Shown piece after piece: positions 28,918 to 39,016 of a DNA stretch of 64,000 nucleotides (position 1 is the stretch's first letter; each line of letters opens with the position of its first letter). Below the pieces are notes generated by a model. The model had not been told where the DNA came from and made no database searches. It saw only the letters and a program-made list of their open reading frames with translations. The stretch is from Alkalibacterium sp034520745. GTDB taxonomy: Bacteria; Bacillota; Bacilli; Lactobacillales; Carnobacteriaceae_A. The stretch covers positions 121,804 to 185,803 of the forward strand of contig JAXHNF010000016.1 of NCBI GenBank assembly GCA_034520745.1, given 5' to 3'. Position numbers and translations under genes: made by a program.

Positions 28918-29348
28918 TTAGTCTTCGTATGGGACAGTTTCGAGTTCGATCGTGGAGGCATTCTGGGTGAGTTTCGCGACGGGACAGCGTTTGTCCGCTG
29001 ACAGCACGATATCTCTGGCACGATCCAGCTCCAGTCCTTCGATCGCTGCAGAAATGTAGACCTGGAAGTAATAGCCTATGCCGCTCTCTTCACGTCTCAG
29101 CTGAACCCTGGCCGTCACTCTGCTTCGGTTGTCCATGCCCCGGGCTTTAAGCAACGCCTGGATGGTCGCATTCAGACAAAGTGAGTTCGAAGCAGATGCC
29201 GAAAGCAGCTCGTTGCGGATTGGTCCCCCGGCTTGTCGCTCGTCGGACTGGAAACCGTAACGGAAAGGCCATTTTCTCCTTCCACATAGGCGGTTCCTTC
29301 GACCCCGTCTTCATTATGAACGGTGGCTTCAAACAAATATTTCTCCAC
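28918..29348 (-). CDS. OsmC/Ohr-family peroxiredoxin-like protein (frameshifted)
   Basis: Thiol-dependent peroxide-detoxifying protein of about 143 residues. The GTG start at 29348 gives MEKYLFEATVHNEDG; the middle, after two shifts near 29230 and 29170, reads ELLSASASNSLCLNATIQALLKARGMDN with the first redox cysteine; the end has LSADKRCPVAKLTQNAS with the second. Spacing fits the OsmC family, and the NATIQ helix suggests the Ohr/OsmC border; I cannot separate the two. It lies just downstream of the gene at 29367. Confidence 0.8.
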
Positions 29349-29366
29349 TTGAGTCAGCCTCGTTTC

Positions 29367-29852
29367 TTAAGATTTAGCTTGAGAAACGTCGACCCCGTCG
29401 ATTTTTTCAAGTTCAGGCAGTAACGCTCTCAAAATACGTCCGCCGAAAACAAAAACGTCCATCATCGGGCTGACATCTTCGCCAGTGATACCCAAGTGAC
29501 GCATGATGATTTCACCGTCTCCTGAAATGACGAAACGGTAGTAACCTGAACGCATTGCGTTGATTTCGTTCAAGGCTGTTGTGATCTCAGGCATCTTGTT
29601 GCGGTCTGTAACCTGGCCGATTTTATTGTAAGTGATCTGGTAGTTTACACGCTGCTGATCGGAATCGTGAACGATCACACCACAGGCAACAGCTTTCTCT
29701 TTAGTCACGCGAAGCGCTGTCTGGAAAACGACCTGCTTCTGTTTAACTGTTTCGCCGTCTTTTTTGTGGATAGGTGTTTCGATATCCTTGGATTTGAATT
29801 GAATCTTTCTGTCTTGTGCTAAGTGCTGGAATTTTTCTGTAATTGCGCTCAT
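29367..29852 (-). CDS. Conserved soluble protein, function unknown
   Basis: Intact protein of 161 residues, starting MSAITEKFQHLAQDRKIQF after the strong site GGAGGATTTTAAA; the in-frame ATG 15 bases upstream is less likely. The sequence alternates strands and helices (QVVFQTALRVTKEKAVACGVI, YYRFVISGDGEIIMRHLGI), with a possible YbjN or secretion-chaperone-like fold, but I cannot assign it. It ends 19 bases before the OsmC-family gene, so the two probably form an operon. Confidence 0.6.
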   Translation of the reverse strand: MSAITEKFQHLAQDRKIQFKSKDIETPIHKKDGETVKQKQVVFQTALRVTKEKAVACGVIVHDSDQQRVNYQITYNKIGQVTDRNKMPEITTALNEINAMRSGYYRFVISGDGEIIMRHLGITGEDVSPMMDVFVFGGRILRALLPELEKIDGVDVSQAKS

Positions 29853-30107
29853 TTTAAAATCCTCCAATAAGTATAGTTTCGTGTCTCTGTTTCACACAAA
29901 AGTAATTATAACATAAAACGCTTACTAAATATAGACTTCTTCCATGATTATCTCATGGATTTTTTAATAATGCTGATTTTGAGGGTTTATGAACTGGGAT
30001 CCACAACCGTGACCAAACCAAAAGTTTCTGACACGAGCTTTTAGACCGTCTAGCGGATCCGGCATGTTCCATCACATGCATTCAAGCGTATCCATTTTCC
30101 AGATCCC

Positions 30108-30735
30108 TCATCTTTTTTTCAATCCATAAATCGTTATGAAGCCATAGGTCCCGTAACTGCCTTTGATCTCGACCGCCACATAGTCGTCTGTCCGGTGTTC
30201 TTCTTTACTTTAATGAAATCATAGTCCCGATACTGAAGGACTGAATCTTTGGCTGAAATGATGTTTCCTCTTCCAAGATACGCCTGTTTGAACGCGTCGC
30301 TATCCGGCAGTGAACCGTTGTCATAAGTGAGCTGATGAAAGAGTTTTCGAGATCATTTTCCACTATAGAATGAAAGTATAGGAGCAACATGTTCTCCGGC
30401 GAATAGCTTTTGAACTGACTCACCTCTCTGGTTTCCAGAAACTGTTCGTAGGCGGCCATTTTCTTCCCGGTAAACGTTTCGAGATATCGGAGAACGCTTG
30501 CGAAAGTTCGTTGATCGCTATCTCTTCTCCTCTATCTCGCTTTCCAATACGTCTATATAGAAGACTGCCGCATCGATTATTTCTTTTAATTCAAACAGCT
30601 CCGGCTTTCAGATCAATGATTTCGGCAGCCGTTTCGTCACTGCTGTCCACGTTGTCTCTAACTGCACAAGCGGTCAGCAAGGGTATGGCAAGCAAAAGAG
30701 CGAATCGGCTCGCTGGTCATTTTTTCAGAAGTCAT
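30108..30735 (-). CDS. Predicted lipoprotein of unknown function (multiple frameshifts)
   Basis: Starts at 30735 (after AGAGGTG) with MTSEK; after a shift the signal peptide reads RFALLLAIPLLTACAVRDN, where LTAC is a good lipobox. The mature part is helical (ETAAEIIDLK, ELKEIIDAAVFYIDVLESEIEE), then YEQFLETREVSQFKSYSPENMLLLYFHSIVENDL, and ends DDYVAVEIKGSYGTYGFITIYGLKKR at 30108. At least five breaks are needed. I do not recognise the family. It stands alone. Confidence 0.6.
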
Positions 30736-30739
30736 TCAA

Positions 30740-31205
30740 GTCACCTCTTTTCGTGAAACTCGATGAATCAAATACGAATCGAGTACACTGAGACAGCAGA
30801 AAGGTCATCGTGGAACCGCAGCCCCGAGGCAGGCAATGTGAGTACTGCCCCTTGCTCTTTCCATTGGCGTTACTTCTCAAAGTGAATTACAGGAGCTTGC
30901 AAGAATCCGTCACTCGAAAAACATGTCTCTGCTCGAGATGGGGGTAGTGGTGACTAGAGCCGCGGGCGATGTGTTGAAAGTGGATTAAAGCGTCCGCTGT
31001 GTTCATGTAAATACAATCACAATCCAAGAGTGTGAAATATAAAATAAACGTGTGTGTTTCAAGTGTCGGAATGTGTAATCATAGGCCTAACATTAAAAGG
31101 GTTTTAGTTGGTATTCCTTAAAGGAATGGATCTATAACGAAATGTTTGGATTGAACTGGTACAGTAGTTCTTGCTGTAGATTATCATCGTGAAATCAATC
31201 ACATA
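30740..31205. other. Divergent intergenic region, no gene seen
   Basis: About 470 bases between the lipoprotein gene (minus) and the YeeE-like gene (plus). No reading frame resembles a protein. It should hold the divergent promoters; I see no strong consensus. Confidence 0.4.
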
Positions 31206-31224
31206 TACAAGGGAGAGAGTTAGT

Positions 31225-32550
31225 ATGTTACTGTCAAAACCAGTACAGAAAGAGTCTAAGATCCAACCGATTTTTGGCTTTGCATTTTTAGGTATTATTT
31301 TATTTATGGGTTACAATTTTTCGGACTCGGGATGTTGTCATTTCCGTTTACTAGCGGGAATCACATTGGGCTATGCACTATCACGTGCGTATATACAGGC
31401 TTCGCTTGGAAGTGTCAATCGCGCTTATACCACTCGGGTCAGACGAAAGTTGATGCGTACGATCGATGTTTATGTTTTTCATTTCATCATTGATTGCCAG
31501 CAGGCTTCTCTTGTTTAATGCGGATCTTACTACTTTTAAACTGTATGTACATCCGATCAACTTAGGGCTTGCCTGGCGGTGCGTATTGTTGCCGTTTTGG
31601 GATGTCTTTCTTCCGCCTGCTCGTGCGTCTGGTGTCTTGGACTGACTTGGTCACGGCTTTACCTCGTGCGTTTGTCACTTTGATCTCTTTTGGAATGGGC
31701 GTCTTCGTCGGTTTCCCCCTGCAGCGTTCAAGTGAATTAGTGTCACAGAAACCTGGTTCAGCTCCAGGTACATTTGAAAAAGGTGCTGTACTTCCCGGAT
31801 TTATTTAAGTGGGACGGTTCTGAACGGCTACTTAGGTGCCATTTTACTGACTGGTTTACTGTGCGGTACTGGTCGTTTTCATCGAGTCTGATGTTTGAAC
31901 GTTCGCGTAAACGCAAGGGTTTGGGCACGACCCACTATCGTGGAAGCCCGTCAAGACGAACCCGACACATTCGATTCAAAATGGACTACGGTTATTTTGC
32001 TCAAATGAAACCTACAACTCGCCTGTTTGTCCGTCCGTGGACGTTGAAGCAAGGCAGCTGTATCGTGATTGCATTAGTCTTTGCTTTTGTTGAATCGGGT
32101 GTGGCACGTGATGGTTGGGGGCTGCTGCCCTCTCCTTACGGTTTATGGTTTGGTAAAGCCTTTGACGACGTTTGGCGTTTCAGCAGAAGCTTTAGCTGAT
32201 TTCTCACATGGTGCTCCTGAACATTACAGTTCACCATTCTTAGTAATCCTATCAGTACGCAAAATATCGGTATCCTGTTACGGAACGGTGTCTTCTTGCT
32301 CACTGGCAAACAGAGTTAGAAGAAGCCTTCATGTCTGAAATGAGCTTATCTGTACGTCAGTTCTTCTTATTCGCTTTAGGTGGCTTGTCCATGGGATTAG
32401 GTACACGTTTAGCTGATGGGTCGTAACGTTGGTGCTCGATTGTATACACCGATCGCACAGTTTTCACTATCCGGCTGGGTCTTTCTGAATCGTTGATGGT
32501 GCTTGGTGGTATTACTCGGAAGCAAACTTGCCAAAGCCTGGTTCAAATAA
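31225..32550 (+). CDS. YeeE/YedE family sulfur-compound transporter (multiple frameshifts)
   Basis: Polytopic membrane protein of about 440 residues resembling the YeeE/YedE (TsuA, thiosulfate uptake) family. It starts MLLSKPVQKESKIQPIFGFAFLGIILFMGYNF at 31225 after AGGGAGAG. Pieces in other frames include LLAGITLGYALSRAYI, NLGLA and GFGMSFSACCASG-like sequence near 31600, DLVTALPRAFVTLISFGMGVFVG, ALGGLSMGLGTRLADG and the ending SLSGWVFL and GSKLAKAWFK at 32550. The family's conserved Cys-containing substrate path is only partly readable. At least ten breaks occur, the worst density in the window. Substrate (thiosulfate or related) is inferred. Confidence 0.72.
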
Positions 32551-32570
32551 CAAAATGGATTAGATCGCAG

Positions 32571-32613
32571 AAGCACCCCGTTTCAGGGCTATACCTGAAC
32601 AGGTGCTTTTTTT
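32571..32613 (+). terminator. Terminator of the YeeE-like gene
   Basis: AAGCACC, TTTCAGG, a short loop, CCTGAA and GGTGCTT form a stem followed by seven T. It is 20 bases after the stop codon. Confidence 0.8.
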
Positions 32614-32693
32614 GCATGGGACCAGCTGACTCCTACCGCGGACGCTCCCATTGAATCAGGCTTTAGATGATGGTGGTCTATGAAAAACGTACT

Positions 32694-32732
32694 AAAAAAC
32701 ACCGCAAGCCCATGACGGGATGCGGGGTGTTC
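32694..32732 (-). terminator. Terminator of the rpsP-rplS operon
   Basis: On the minus strand AACACCCCGCA pairs with TGCGGTGTT around a GC-rich loop, followed by TTTTT. It is about 25 bases after the rplS stop. Confidence 0.8.
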
Positions 32733-32753
32733 GATGTATGCCTGATTTGGTTG

Positions 32754-33101
32754 TTACGTCACGCGCTCTGGAATACGAGCAGCTTTACCGCGCAGGTTAC
32801 GCAGGTAGTAAAGTTTAGCACGACGGACACGACCTTGACGAGTCACGACGATTTTAGCTACACGTGGTGAGTGTACTGGGAAAGTACGTTCAACGCCGAC
32901 ACCGCCGGAAATCTTACGAACAGTGTACATTTCGCTGATTCCTTTACCACGACGACTGATTACCACGCCTTCAAAAAGCTGAATACGTTCGCGTTCACCC
33001 TCAACGATACGCGCATGAACAGTCACGCTGTCTCCTGGACGGAAATCCGGCAGGTCAGTACGTAATTGTTCTTTTGTGATATCTTCGATTAATTGATTCA
33101 T
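32754..33101 (-). CDS. rplS: Ribosomal protein L19
   Basis: Structural protein of the large ribosomal subunit at the interface with the small subunit. The intact frame of 115 residues, starting MNQLIEDITKEQLRTDLPDFRPGD, matches L19 throughout (VTVHARIVEGERERIQLFEGVVISRRGKG, FPVHSPRVAKIVVTRQGRVRRAKLYYLRNLRGKAARI). The true start is 33101 after GAGAGGAG, not the longer upstream frame. It is the last gene of the rpsP-khpA-rimM-trmD-rplS block. Confidence 0.97.
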   Translation of the reverse strand: MNQLIEDITKEQLRTDLPDFRPGDSVTVHARIVEGERERIQLFEGVVISRRGKGISEMYTVRKISGGVGVERTFPVHSPRVAKIVVTRQGRVRRAKLYYLRNLRGKAARIPERVT

Positions 33102-33175
33102 GTTTACATCTCCTCTCGCGCAACACTCATTAAGAGCACGTCCCAGCGGAATATTGCGAAAATAAAAGTGGTTGC
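33102..33175 (-). promoter_or_regulatory. Candidate L19 leader RNA
   Basis: Upstream of rplS the minus strand reads TATTCCGCTGGGACGTG, then GAGTGTTGCGCGAGAGGAG, overlapping the ribosome binding site. The two arms can pair partly, and position and motif (GCTG ... TTGCG.GAG) resemble the Firmicute L19 leader, through which L19 is thought to repress its own translation. Assigned from memory of the consensus. Confidence 0.5.
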
Positions 33176-33271
33176 CCACTCAATTACTAACTCTACCATA
33201 CTACGTTTTTTAGGTGTAAAGGGGTTTTACTTGTTTTATCAAAAAATCCTGATACCATTCACCCGTTTGTC

Positions 33272-34042
33272 TTACTGTTCCTCTGTTTCTTCTGCTTCTC
33301 TTTTCCACTCGTCGATCAGCGCCTTATCCTTGTCCGACAAGTTATAGGATGCAAGCATGTCCGGGCGTCTTTCAAACGTACGCCTCAGCGACTTGCGTGT
33401 GGCGCCAGCTCTTCGATCAGGTCCAGCGATTGCCGCTCATGAGCGCGTCCGGGACCCGTCATGCCTTTGTATTCAGCCGGCCGTGTGTAATGCGGATGCT
33501 GCAAAAGGCCGCTGGAATGCCGAATCGGTCTGCAGCTGAATCGACATTGCCCGGTGCGCCCGGAAGCAGGCGCACGGTCGCATCGATCATCACCATAGCC
33601 GCCAGTTCGCCCCCTGTGAGCACGTAGTCGCCCAGGGAGACCTCGTCAGTCACGAGTGTGCGGATACGTTCGTCATAGCCTTCATAATGGCCGCAGAGAA
33701 AGACTAGATGATTCTTCTTCCGAGAAATTACTTCAGCCATCTCCTGGTCGAACGGCTTGCCGGCCGGTCGATCAAGATCACACGTTTTTTCGTTTCCGGC
33801 GCGCGGGTCGCTGTTGATCAGATCCATCGCTTCGGAGCGAGGGGCTCCGGTTTGAGAAGCGTCCCTGCCCCGCCACCGTACGGGGTATCGTCAACGAACC
33901 TGATGCCGTCCTTTGCCGAACTGGCGGAAGTTCACGCGGTCGACGTCAACGACGCCTCTGTCGATCGCCCGTTCGACCATCGAATGCCCGAGCGGTCCGT
34001 GCAGAACATTTCCGGAAACAATGTCACAACATCTATTTTCAT
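33272..34042 (-). CDS. trmD: tRNA (guanine-N1-)-methyltransferase (multiple frameshifts)
   Basis: Methylates G37 of tRNAs to keep the reading frame. It starts MKIDVVTLFPEMF at 34042, overlapping the rimM stop by one base. The knot region is readable in later frames (HLVFLCGHYEGYDERI, EVSLGDYVLTGGELAAMVMIDATVRLLPG), and the end reads LASYNLSDKDKALIDEWKREAEETEEQ at 33272. Breaks lie near 34010, 33915, 33850 and 33490-33370. The gene is essential or nearly so, so errors are likelier than loss. Confidence 0.92.
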
Positions 34043-34556
34043 CAGTCCAGTCCTTCCATGATATGCACGCGGACGACCTGATTTAAAACGTCGACATCTA
34101 AAATCACCGGTTCGATGTAAGGAAGCAGCAGATCTTTCTTGCCGGGACGCTTGACGACCCATACATCATTGGCCCCCGGTGAAAGGATCTCCTTCACTGT
34201 TCCGATTACTTCTTCCGTATCGTCATCGATGACTGGTGCTGCCGATGATCTCGTGAATATAGAATTCGTTTTCAGGCAGATCCAGAAGCAGCTCTTCGCT
34301 GACACGCAAGGTCCCGCCGACGAATTTTTCCACGAAATTCACATTGTCGTAGCCTTCAAAAGCGACCAGGTCAAAATTCTTGTGCTTGCGGTGCGAACGG
34401 ACGGTCAGCTCTTCCCTCTCGTCGTCTTTACCGAACCAGGTCAAAGGCGCGCCTTTATAATAACGCGAATCGGGATTCGTCGTGCTGAGATCGACACGAA
34501 CTTCTCCCTCTGATTCCGTGCGTATTCACCACTTTACCAACGTCAAAATATTCCAT
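34042..34556 (-). CDS. rimM: 16S rRNA processing protein RimM (frameshifted)
   Basis: Assists maturation of the 30S head and binds S19. It starts MEYFDVGKVVNTHGIRGEVRVD at 34556; after a shift near 34505 it reads LTWFGKDDEREELTVRSHRKHKNFDLVAFEGYD. After another near 34240 it reads VIGTVKEILSPGANDVWVVK and the PRC-barrel part KKDLLLPYIEPVILDVDV. The length of about 171 residues is normal. Its TGA overlaps the trmD ATG, showing coupling. Confidence 0.93.
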
Positions 34557-34637
34557 GATTACGTCCTTCCTGTTCTCTCGTTCCTATAAAAAAAGGATGA
34601 CCTCAATGAGCCATCCCCGGTTTTCTGTTCAGTTGAT

Positions 34638-34868
34638 CTAGTCGACGATCGTCAGACGGACACGTTTGGGCCCATCGAACTGGATACTGTAAACGATGGA
34701 ACGGATCGCCTTGGCAATACGTCCGCGTTTCCCGATCACACGACCGACATCATCCGAATGAACAGACAACAAGTATTCATGAAAGTCATCTGTGTCCTTT
34801 AAATCAAGTTTAACGTCTTCAGGATGACTCACTAGCGGTTCGACAATGGTTCTGATTAAATCTCTCAT
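34638..34868 (-). CDS. khpA: KH-domain RNA-binding protein KhpA
   Basis: RNA-binding protein of 76 residues with a single KH domain; the GxxG loop appears as VIGKRGRIAKAIRSIV. In related bacteria KhpA works with KhpB (EloR) in controlling cell elongation. The frame is intact. It lies between rpsP and rimM, the usual place in Firmicutes. Confidence 0.93.
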   Translation of the reverse strand: MRDLIRTIVEPLVSHPEDVKLDLKDTDDFHEYLLSVHSDDVGRVIGKRGRIAKAIRSIVYSIQFDGPKRVRLTIVD

Positions 34869-34994
34869 CTCTGTGATCAGTCATAATACCATCCTTTTTT
34901 AAATGCTCTCTATATAGAATGAAGAAAAGACTGGAACAGTCAATAGTCAACAGTCCATTCTTTTCTTCTCAAGTGACTCATTTAATTCGAACAA

Positions 34995-35267
34995 TTACTT
35001 GCTGTGTTTCTCATCGTGGAATTTTTTGATGATTCCCTCTTTAGATAATAAGTTTTTAACTGTATCTGATGGTTTAGCGCCATCTCTCAACCATTTCATA
35101 ACGAGTTCTTCGTCGATTTTGACTTCTGCTGGTTTTGATACAGGGTTGTAAGTTCCAACTTGTTCAATAATACGTCCATCACGTGGAGCACGAGAATCAG
35201 CTACAACCAAACGGTAAAATGGATTTCTTTTAGAACCCATACGTTTCATACGAATTTTTACTGCCAT
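34995..35267 (-). CDS. rpsP: Ribosomal protein S16
   Basis: Small-subunit assembly protein of 90 residues, starting MAVKIRMKRMGSKRNPFYRLVVADSR, with RDGRIIEQVGTYNP and the C-terminal SKEGIIKKF. The frame is intact and preceded by AGGAGGTG. It is the first gene of its operon, directly behind the promoter at 35363-35391. Confidence 0.97.
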   Translation of the reverse strand: MAVKIRMKRMGSKRNPFYRLVVADSRAPRDGRIIEQVGTYNPVSKPAEVKIDEELVMKWLRDGAKPSDTVKNLLSKEGIIKKFHDEKHSK

Positions 35268-35362
35268 TATACTTGCACCTCCTGTTATTAAAATAAGGTA
35301 TTCTTTTCATTTAAAGATCCTTTTTCTTGAGTTTAGTTCTCTTTCAAACTCACCGATCAGTA

Positions 35363-35391
35363 ATCTTATCATGGAATGAGATGCTCGTCAA
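35363..35391 (-). promoter_or_regulatory. Promoter of the rpsP operon
   Basis: TTGACG (35391-35386) and TAAGAT (35368-35363) are separated by exactly 17 bases on the minus strand, about 100 bases before the rpsP start. It lets rpsP-khpA-rimM-trmD-rplS be transcribed independently of ffh, which is 5.8 kb away here. Confidence 0.8.
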
Positions 35392-35651
35392 GTGTTTTTT
35401 CTTTACAGAGTAAAATCAATCGGCACCGAAACGATCAGTCTGTAGGATTCAGGGTCTCTTCAGGGCTCTTGATTTACGCGTTTGCCAGTCACTTATTGCC
35501 AGGTTTTTCTATACAATTCTCCAAAACGCTCTTTTATCATCAGTGTTGTAAAGAAAACCTATGGAAACCTATTCAGAAGAATATATGGAGAAAAATGGAG
35601 AACTTGAAGAGATAGTACTAATCAGTGATCCTTATCTGCCATAATCGAAAC
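35392..35651. other. Intergenic stretch upstream of rpsP, no gene seen
   Basis: About 260 bases between the rpsP promoter and the terminator of the ion channel gene. An open frame of 79 codons on the plus strand has no family resemblance, no ribosome binding site and overlaps the promoter, so I do not accept it. Confidence 0.4.
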
Positions 35652-35697
35652 GGATGGTCCTCCGACTAACTACGATCAGCAAGGACCATCCCTTTTG
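35652..35697 (-). terminator. Terminator of the ion channel gene
   Basis: GGATGGTCCT and AGGACCATCC form a perfect 10-base stem around a 20-base loop, right after the stop of the channel gene. Confidence 0.75.
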
Positions 35698-36699
35698 TCA
35701 ATTATAAACGACCAGCAGCGGCCAGTCCCAGGCGTCAGCTTTTCACTGCCCCCCATAGTTTGCGGCTAGGCGTGTGCTTAGCCCCTCGACGTTTCCTGAA
35801 TTCTTCATCTGAAACGACCGGTACGTCATGATTTCGAAGATAATTCAGCGTCCGGAAGCGGTGGATCCTGATTGGCCGGTTCAATATTCAGCTGCATTTA
35901 GCGTTTCCAGATAAGTATTGATGCTGGACCTTATTTCTACTCGAAGGATACGGGTTGGATGTGTGCTCTTTAGTCAATCCCCATCCGGTAAGTCAGTGAT
36001 TCCGTGGCGATCAACCATTGCCAGAGCTACAGCCTCGTTGTGGTTTTTCACTGTGGTAGTAATGCAGAAGCGGAAATGATATCTATTCTGGGTCAAGGAA
36101 CTGACTTGAGGAGCAGGTTCATCGATCCAGATCGATTTCACGCGGGTCGCTGCCGTTGAACATTTTCTCTACGATTTCTGCAGGATTTTTCCCTAACCCT
36201 GTCACACTGTCCGCAAACGAGCGTTTCTGCTGAGCGGCACCTAAAGCACGGAGATGTATGAAGCACAATACGTAGCAGAAAGCATCCCGCTGGCTATTAT
36301 CAGTGAAGTCAGGAGCTGGAAAATACCTTCCTGCGGGTAAAAATCACCGTTCCCCATCGTGAACATCGTAAAGGCAACATAATAATAGGGATTGATCCAG
36401 AAATCGGGGTATCGGTACGGGTATGAACCAGTCACTGTATCGCTCGCAAATATGAATACCCAGCCGGCCCAAATGAGCAGGACCCAGGTAAATAAGGTGA
36501 CCGTCAGGATAAAAGGTCCGTACGAACTGGCAGGATCCCCTTCTTCTTCCATTTTCGAAAAACTTCCGTTGCAGAAAACTGTCATCAGTCGCCGGGATAC
36601 CGGCCCGGACCCTCCGTATTACCAGAAGGTGGTGGTGATCGATCCACGATGCCTAGACAGAGAAGGGAATCTGCCTAAAACAAGATAAAAGATTTCCAT
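35698..36699 (-). CDS. Two-TM ion channel (potassium-channel-like) with C-terminal domain (multiple frameshifts)
   Basis: Membrane protein of about 333 residues. It starts MEIFYLVLG at 36699 after TGGAGGTTA. The readable core holds helices (GPFILTVTLFTWVLLIWAGWVFIFA) and the pore, whose filter reads TMGNGD where K+ channels have TVGYGD, followed by the inner helix FQLLTSLIIASGMLSATYCASYI. The C-terminal part is spread over several frames (KRSFADSVTGLGKNPAEIV, LLHYYHSEKPQR, VPVVSDEEFRKRRGAKHTPSRKLWGA) and ends AWDWPLLVVYN at 35698. An N in place of Y in the filter occurs in some bacterial channels; selectivity is not certain. It is part of the block separating ffh from rpsP. Confidence 0.7.
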
Positions 36700-36905
36700 A
36701 TAAAATAACCTCCAGGAATATTCTGAAATAATGCTTGTAGATACTATACACCTTTGTATTGATTCGGTTTAATGCAGCTTTATCATTCTGTCTGCTGAAC
36801 TTTAGTATAACACTGCCGTCTCCTCCGCCAGTAATGATAAGTATGAGCACCTATTCGGATATTAACGGTGAATGGTGAAAGAGCGGAATCCGTTATTCTG
36901 TGTGG

Positions 36906-36911
36906 TATAAT
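36906..36911 (+). promoter_or_regulatory. Candidate -10 box for the DUF6483-like gene
   Basis: An extended -10 element, TGGTATAAT, lies about 30 bases before the start codon at 36941. No clear -35 box is visible, which extended -10 promoters tolerate. Confidence 0.45.
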
Positions 36912-36940
36912 TACGGTGACGAACCGAAGGAGTGAAAGAC

Positions 36941-37330
36941 ATGCCATACGAAGATCAGGACTTTATCATGCGTCAGATCAAGGGTTATGCGAAAGGCATT
37001 GGTGTGCTTTTGGACATTTCCTCGCTGAAAGACTTTTTGAAGCTGGAATTCTCTGTCGACGAGGTATCGGACAGAGAAATTGAATCCATCATTTATACCG
37101 CGGGGATCGAACTTGTATCAACCACACGCATGCTCAGTAGGGTGAAGCTGAAAAGCTGCTGGGCCTGCCTCCTGAACGTGTGGAACGTTTCCAATGTGAT
37201 CACCAGCGAAGCGCCTCCGAGCAGGACCTCGAATGCTGAAAAAACTGATCGAAGATAAACAGGACTGGCTGAACTGGGACGAAGAACAGGGAGTGACCGC
37301 ATTTTTTGGCTGTTGTATCAGGGTCTAGCC
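36941..37330 (+). CDS. DUF6483-like protein (frameshifted)
   Basis: Soluble protein starting MPYEDQDFIMRQIKGYAKGIGVLLDISSL after AAGGAG. The opening resembles small Firmicute proteins now called DUF6483. After a break near 37135 the plus strand continues EAEKLLGLPPERVERFQ and later LKKLIEDKQDWLNWDEEQGVTAFF, ending near 37330. Function is unknown. It is a single gene with its own promoter and terminator. Confidence 0.55.
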
Positions 37331-37419
37331 ATTCTTTTAGAATGCGTACATTTCCTTCTCACCAAAAAAACAACAGTTTCTCAATTAGCCACAATGACGC
37401 TCACTTTCAAAAGAAAAAA

Positions 37420-37454
37420 ACAGATGCAGACTTGAACGCCGGTCTGCTTTTTTG
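37420..37454 (+). terminator. Terminator of the DUF6483-like gene
   Basis: GCAGAC and GTCTGC form a stem around a 10-base loop, followed by TTTTTTT. Confidence 0.7.
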
Positions 37455-37576
37455 TATTTGATAAAATTAGTGAGCTTTTTGTTTTCAATAATCATTCTAA
37501 TCTGTTATAGTGTTTCACTGTTGTGTTTTCATACATACCATGATACACAGCCAGTACACATCAGAGGAAATTTTTT

Positions 37577-38932
37577 ATGAATACATTGGTCGGAACATCG
37601 CACGCCGGTTATGAAGTGACCGAAACACTCTTGCAGGACCACCCGGATGCTGAAGTGCATCTCTATTGAACGTGGATCCACCGCTTCATTTCTATCCTGC
37701 GGCGTTCAAAGTCACCTCGAAGGCGTCAGTAAGAATGCTGACCAGCTTCACTATGCCACAGAACAGTCGTTCAAAAAACAAGGCATCAACGTCCACATGA
37801 ACAGTGATGTGGTCGGGATCGACCCAGCCGGAAAAACGATCACTGTTAGAACTGAGAACGGCGAATGGAAGAAAAGTTACGACAAGCTCTTTTCCTCTCT
37901 CCCCCGGAGCCAAGCCTGTCGGACTGCCGATCCCTGGAACCGATCTTGAAAATGCTTTTTATGTGCGTGGCCGTAATTGGGGCTGAAAAAATCAAAGCCC
38001 GCATGGCGCAGTCGAAGAAGCTGTCGTCGTTGGCGGTGGCTATATCGGTATGGGAGTTGTCGAAGACCTTTGCTGAAGCAGGAATCGAAGTAACTGTCAT
38101 CGATGCGCTGGACCGTGTTCTGGAGCGCATCTGGACAAAGAATTCACGGATACCCTTGAGGACGTACGTGCGTACGGCGGATCCACTGTACCGTACGGAT
38201 GAAATGGTCAACGAGATCGTTGGTGAAGACGGTAAAGTGAAGAAAGTCATCACGAATAAAGGTGAATATGATGCAGATACGGTCATTCTATCTGCCGGCG
38301 TCCGTCCGAACACCAAATGGCTCGACGGTATTGTGCGACTTTAGACAAAGACGGCACAGTAGTCGTCCCGACGAGTATATGGAAACATCTGAAAAAGACG
38401 TGCTTTGCCCAGCCGGAGAATGCCGCTCATTAGTTTGCCTACCGACGCACGGAGACAAACTGATCGCGTTGGCATCGAAATGCCCGTCGTCAGGCCGTTG
38501 TGGCAGCTAAGAACATGGGCGATAAAAAAATGAAGATGCCTGAAGTAGCCGGAACGTCCGGTCTGTCGCTCTTCTCACATAAATTTGCTTCAACAGGTGT
38601 CAAAGACATCGACAGCCGTGATTCAGTTCAAGCCGAAGTAGCGAGCAGATATGTGGAAGAACGGTTGCGTCCAAAATTCATGGGCGATGACGAAACAGTT
38701 CTCATGAAAGTTGGCTTCGAGAAAGACCAGTCACCGTATCGTCGGCGGCCAGTTGATGTGGACTTGTGATATCACGCCTGCCATCAACACCCTTTCTGTG
38801 GCGATGAGCAGCTGGATGGACACTGGAGCAGCTGGCCTTTGACTGACTTCTTTCTTTCAGCCGGAATTCGGCCACCCATGGAATTTCCTCAACGTCCTTG
38901 CTCAGGAAGCTTTGGAAGAAACGTACGGGTAG
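37577..38932 (+). CDS. nox: FAD-dependent NADH oxidase / CoA-disulfide reductase family (multiple frameshifts)
   Basis: Flavoenzyme of about 450 residues that in lactic acid bacteria reduces O2 to water with NADH. It starts MNTLVGTSHAGYEV at 37577. The redox cysteine lies in ERGSTASFLSCGVQSHLEG, the expected Cys42 position. The NADH-binding region (VVGGGYIGMGVVE-like, near 38025) is split over frames. Later parts read VITNKGEYDADTVILSAGVRPNTKWLDG, MKMPEVAGTSGLSLFSHKFASTGVKD and, at the end, TPAINTLSVAMSSW and LNVLAQEALEETYG. About eight breaks occur. Water-forming Nox and CoA-disulfide reductase cannot be separated by eye; Nox is preferred by context of organism type. Confidence 0.82.
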
Positions 38933-38969
38933 CGGCAACATGTTGTTCTAAAACGTTATAGACCTAATT

Positions 38970-39016
38970 AAAAGCCCCGGTTCACCTGTGAAGAACGGTG
39001 TGAACCGGGGCTTTTT
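38970..39016 (+). terminator. Terminator of the NADH oxidase gene
   Basis: AAAAGCCCCGGTTCAC and GTGAACCGGGGCTTTTT form a 16-base perfect stem about 40 bases after the stop codon. Confidence 0.9.

Noticed and set aside
35376..35615. Plus-strand frame of 79 codons upstream of rpsP
   Set aside because: It overlaps the rpsP promoter, has no ribosome binding site and no recognisable product.
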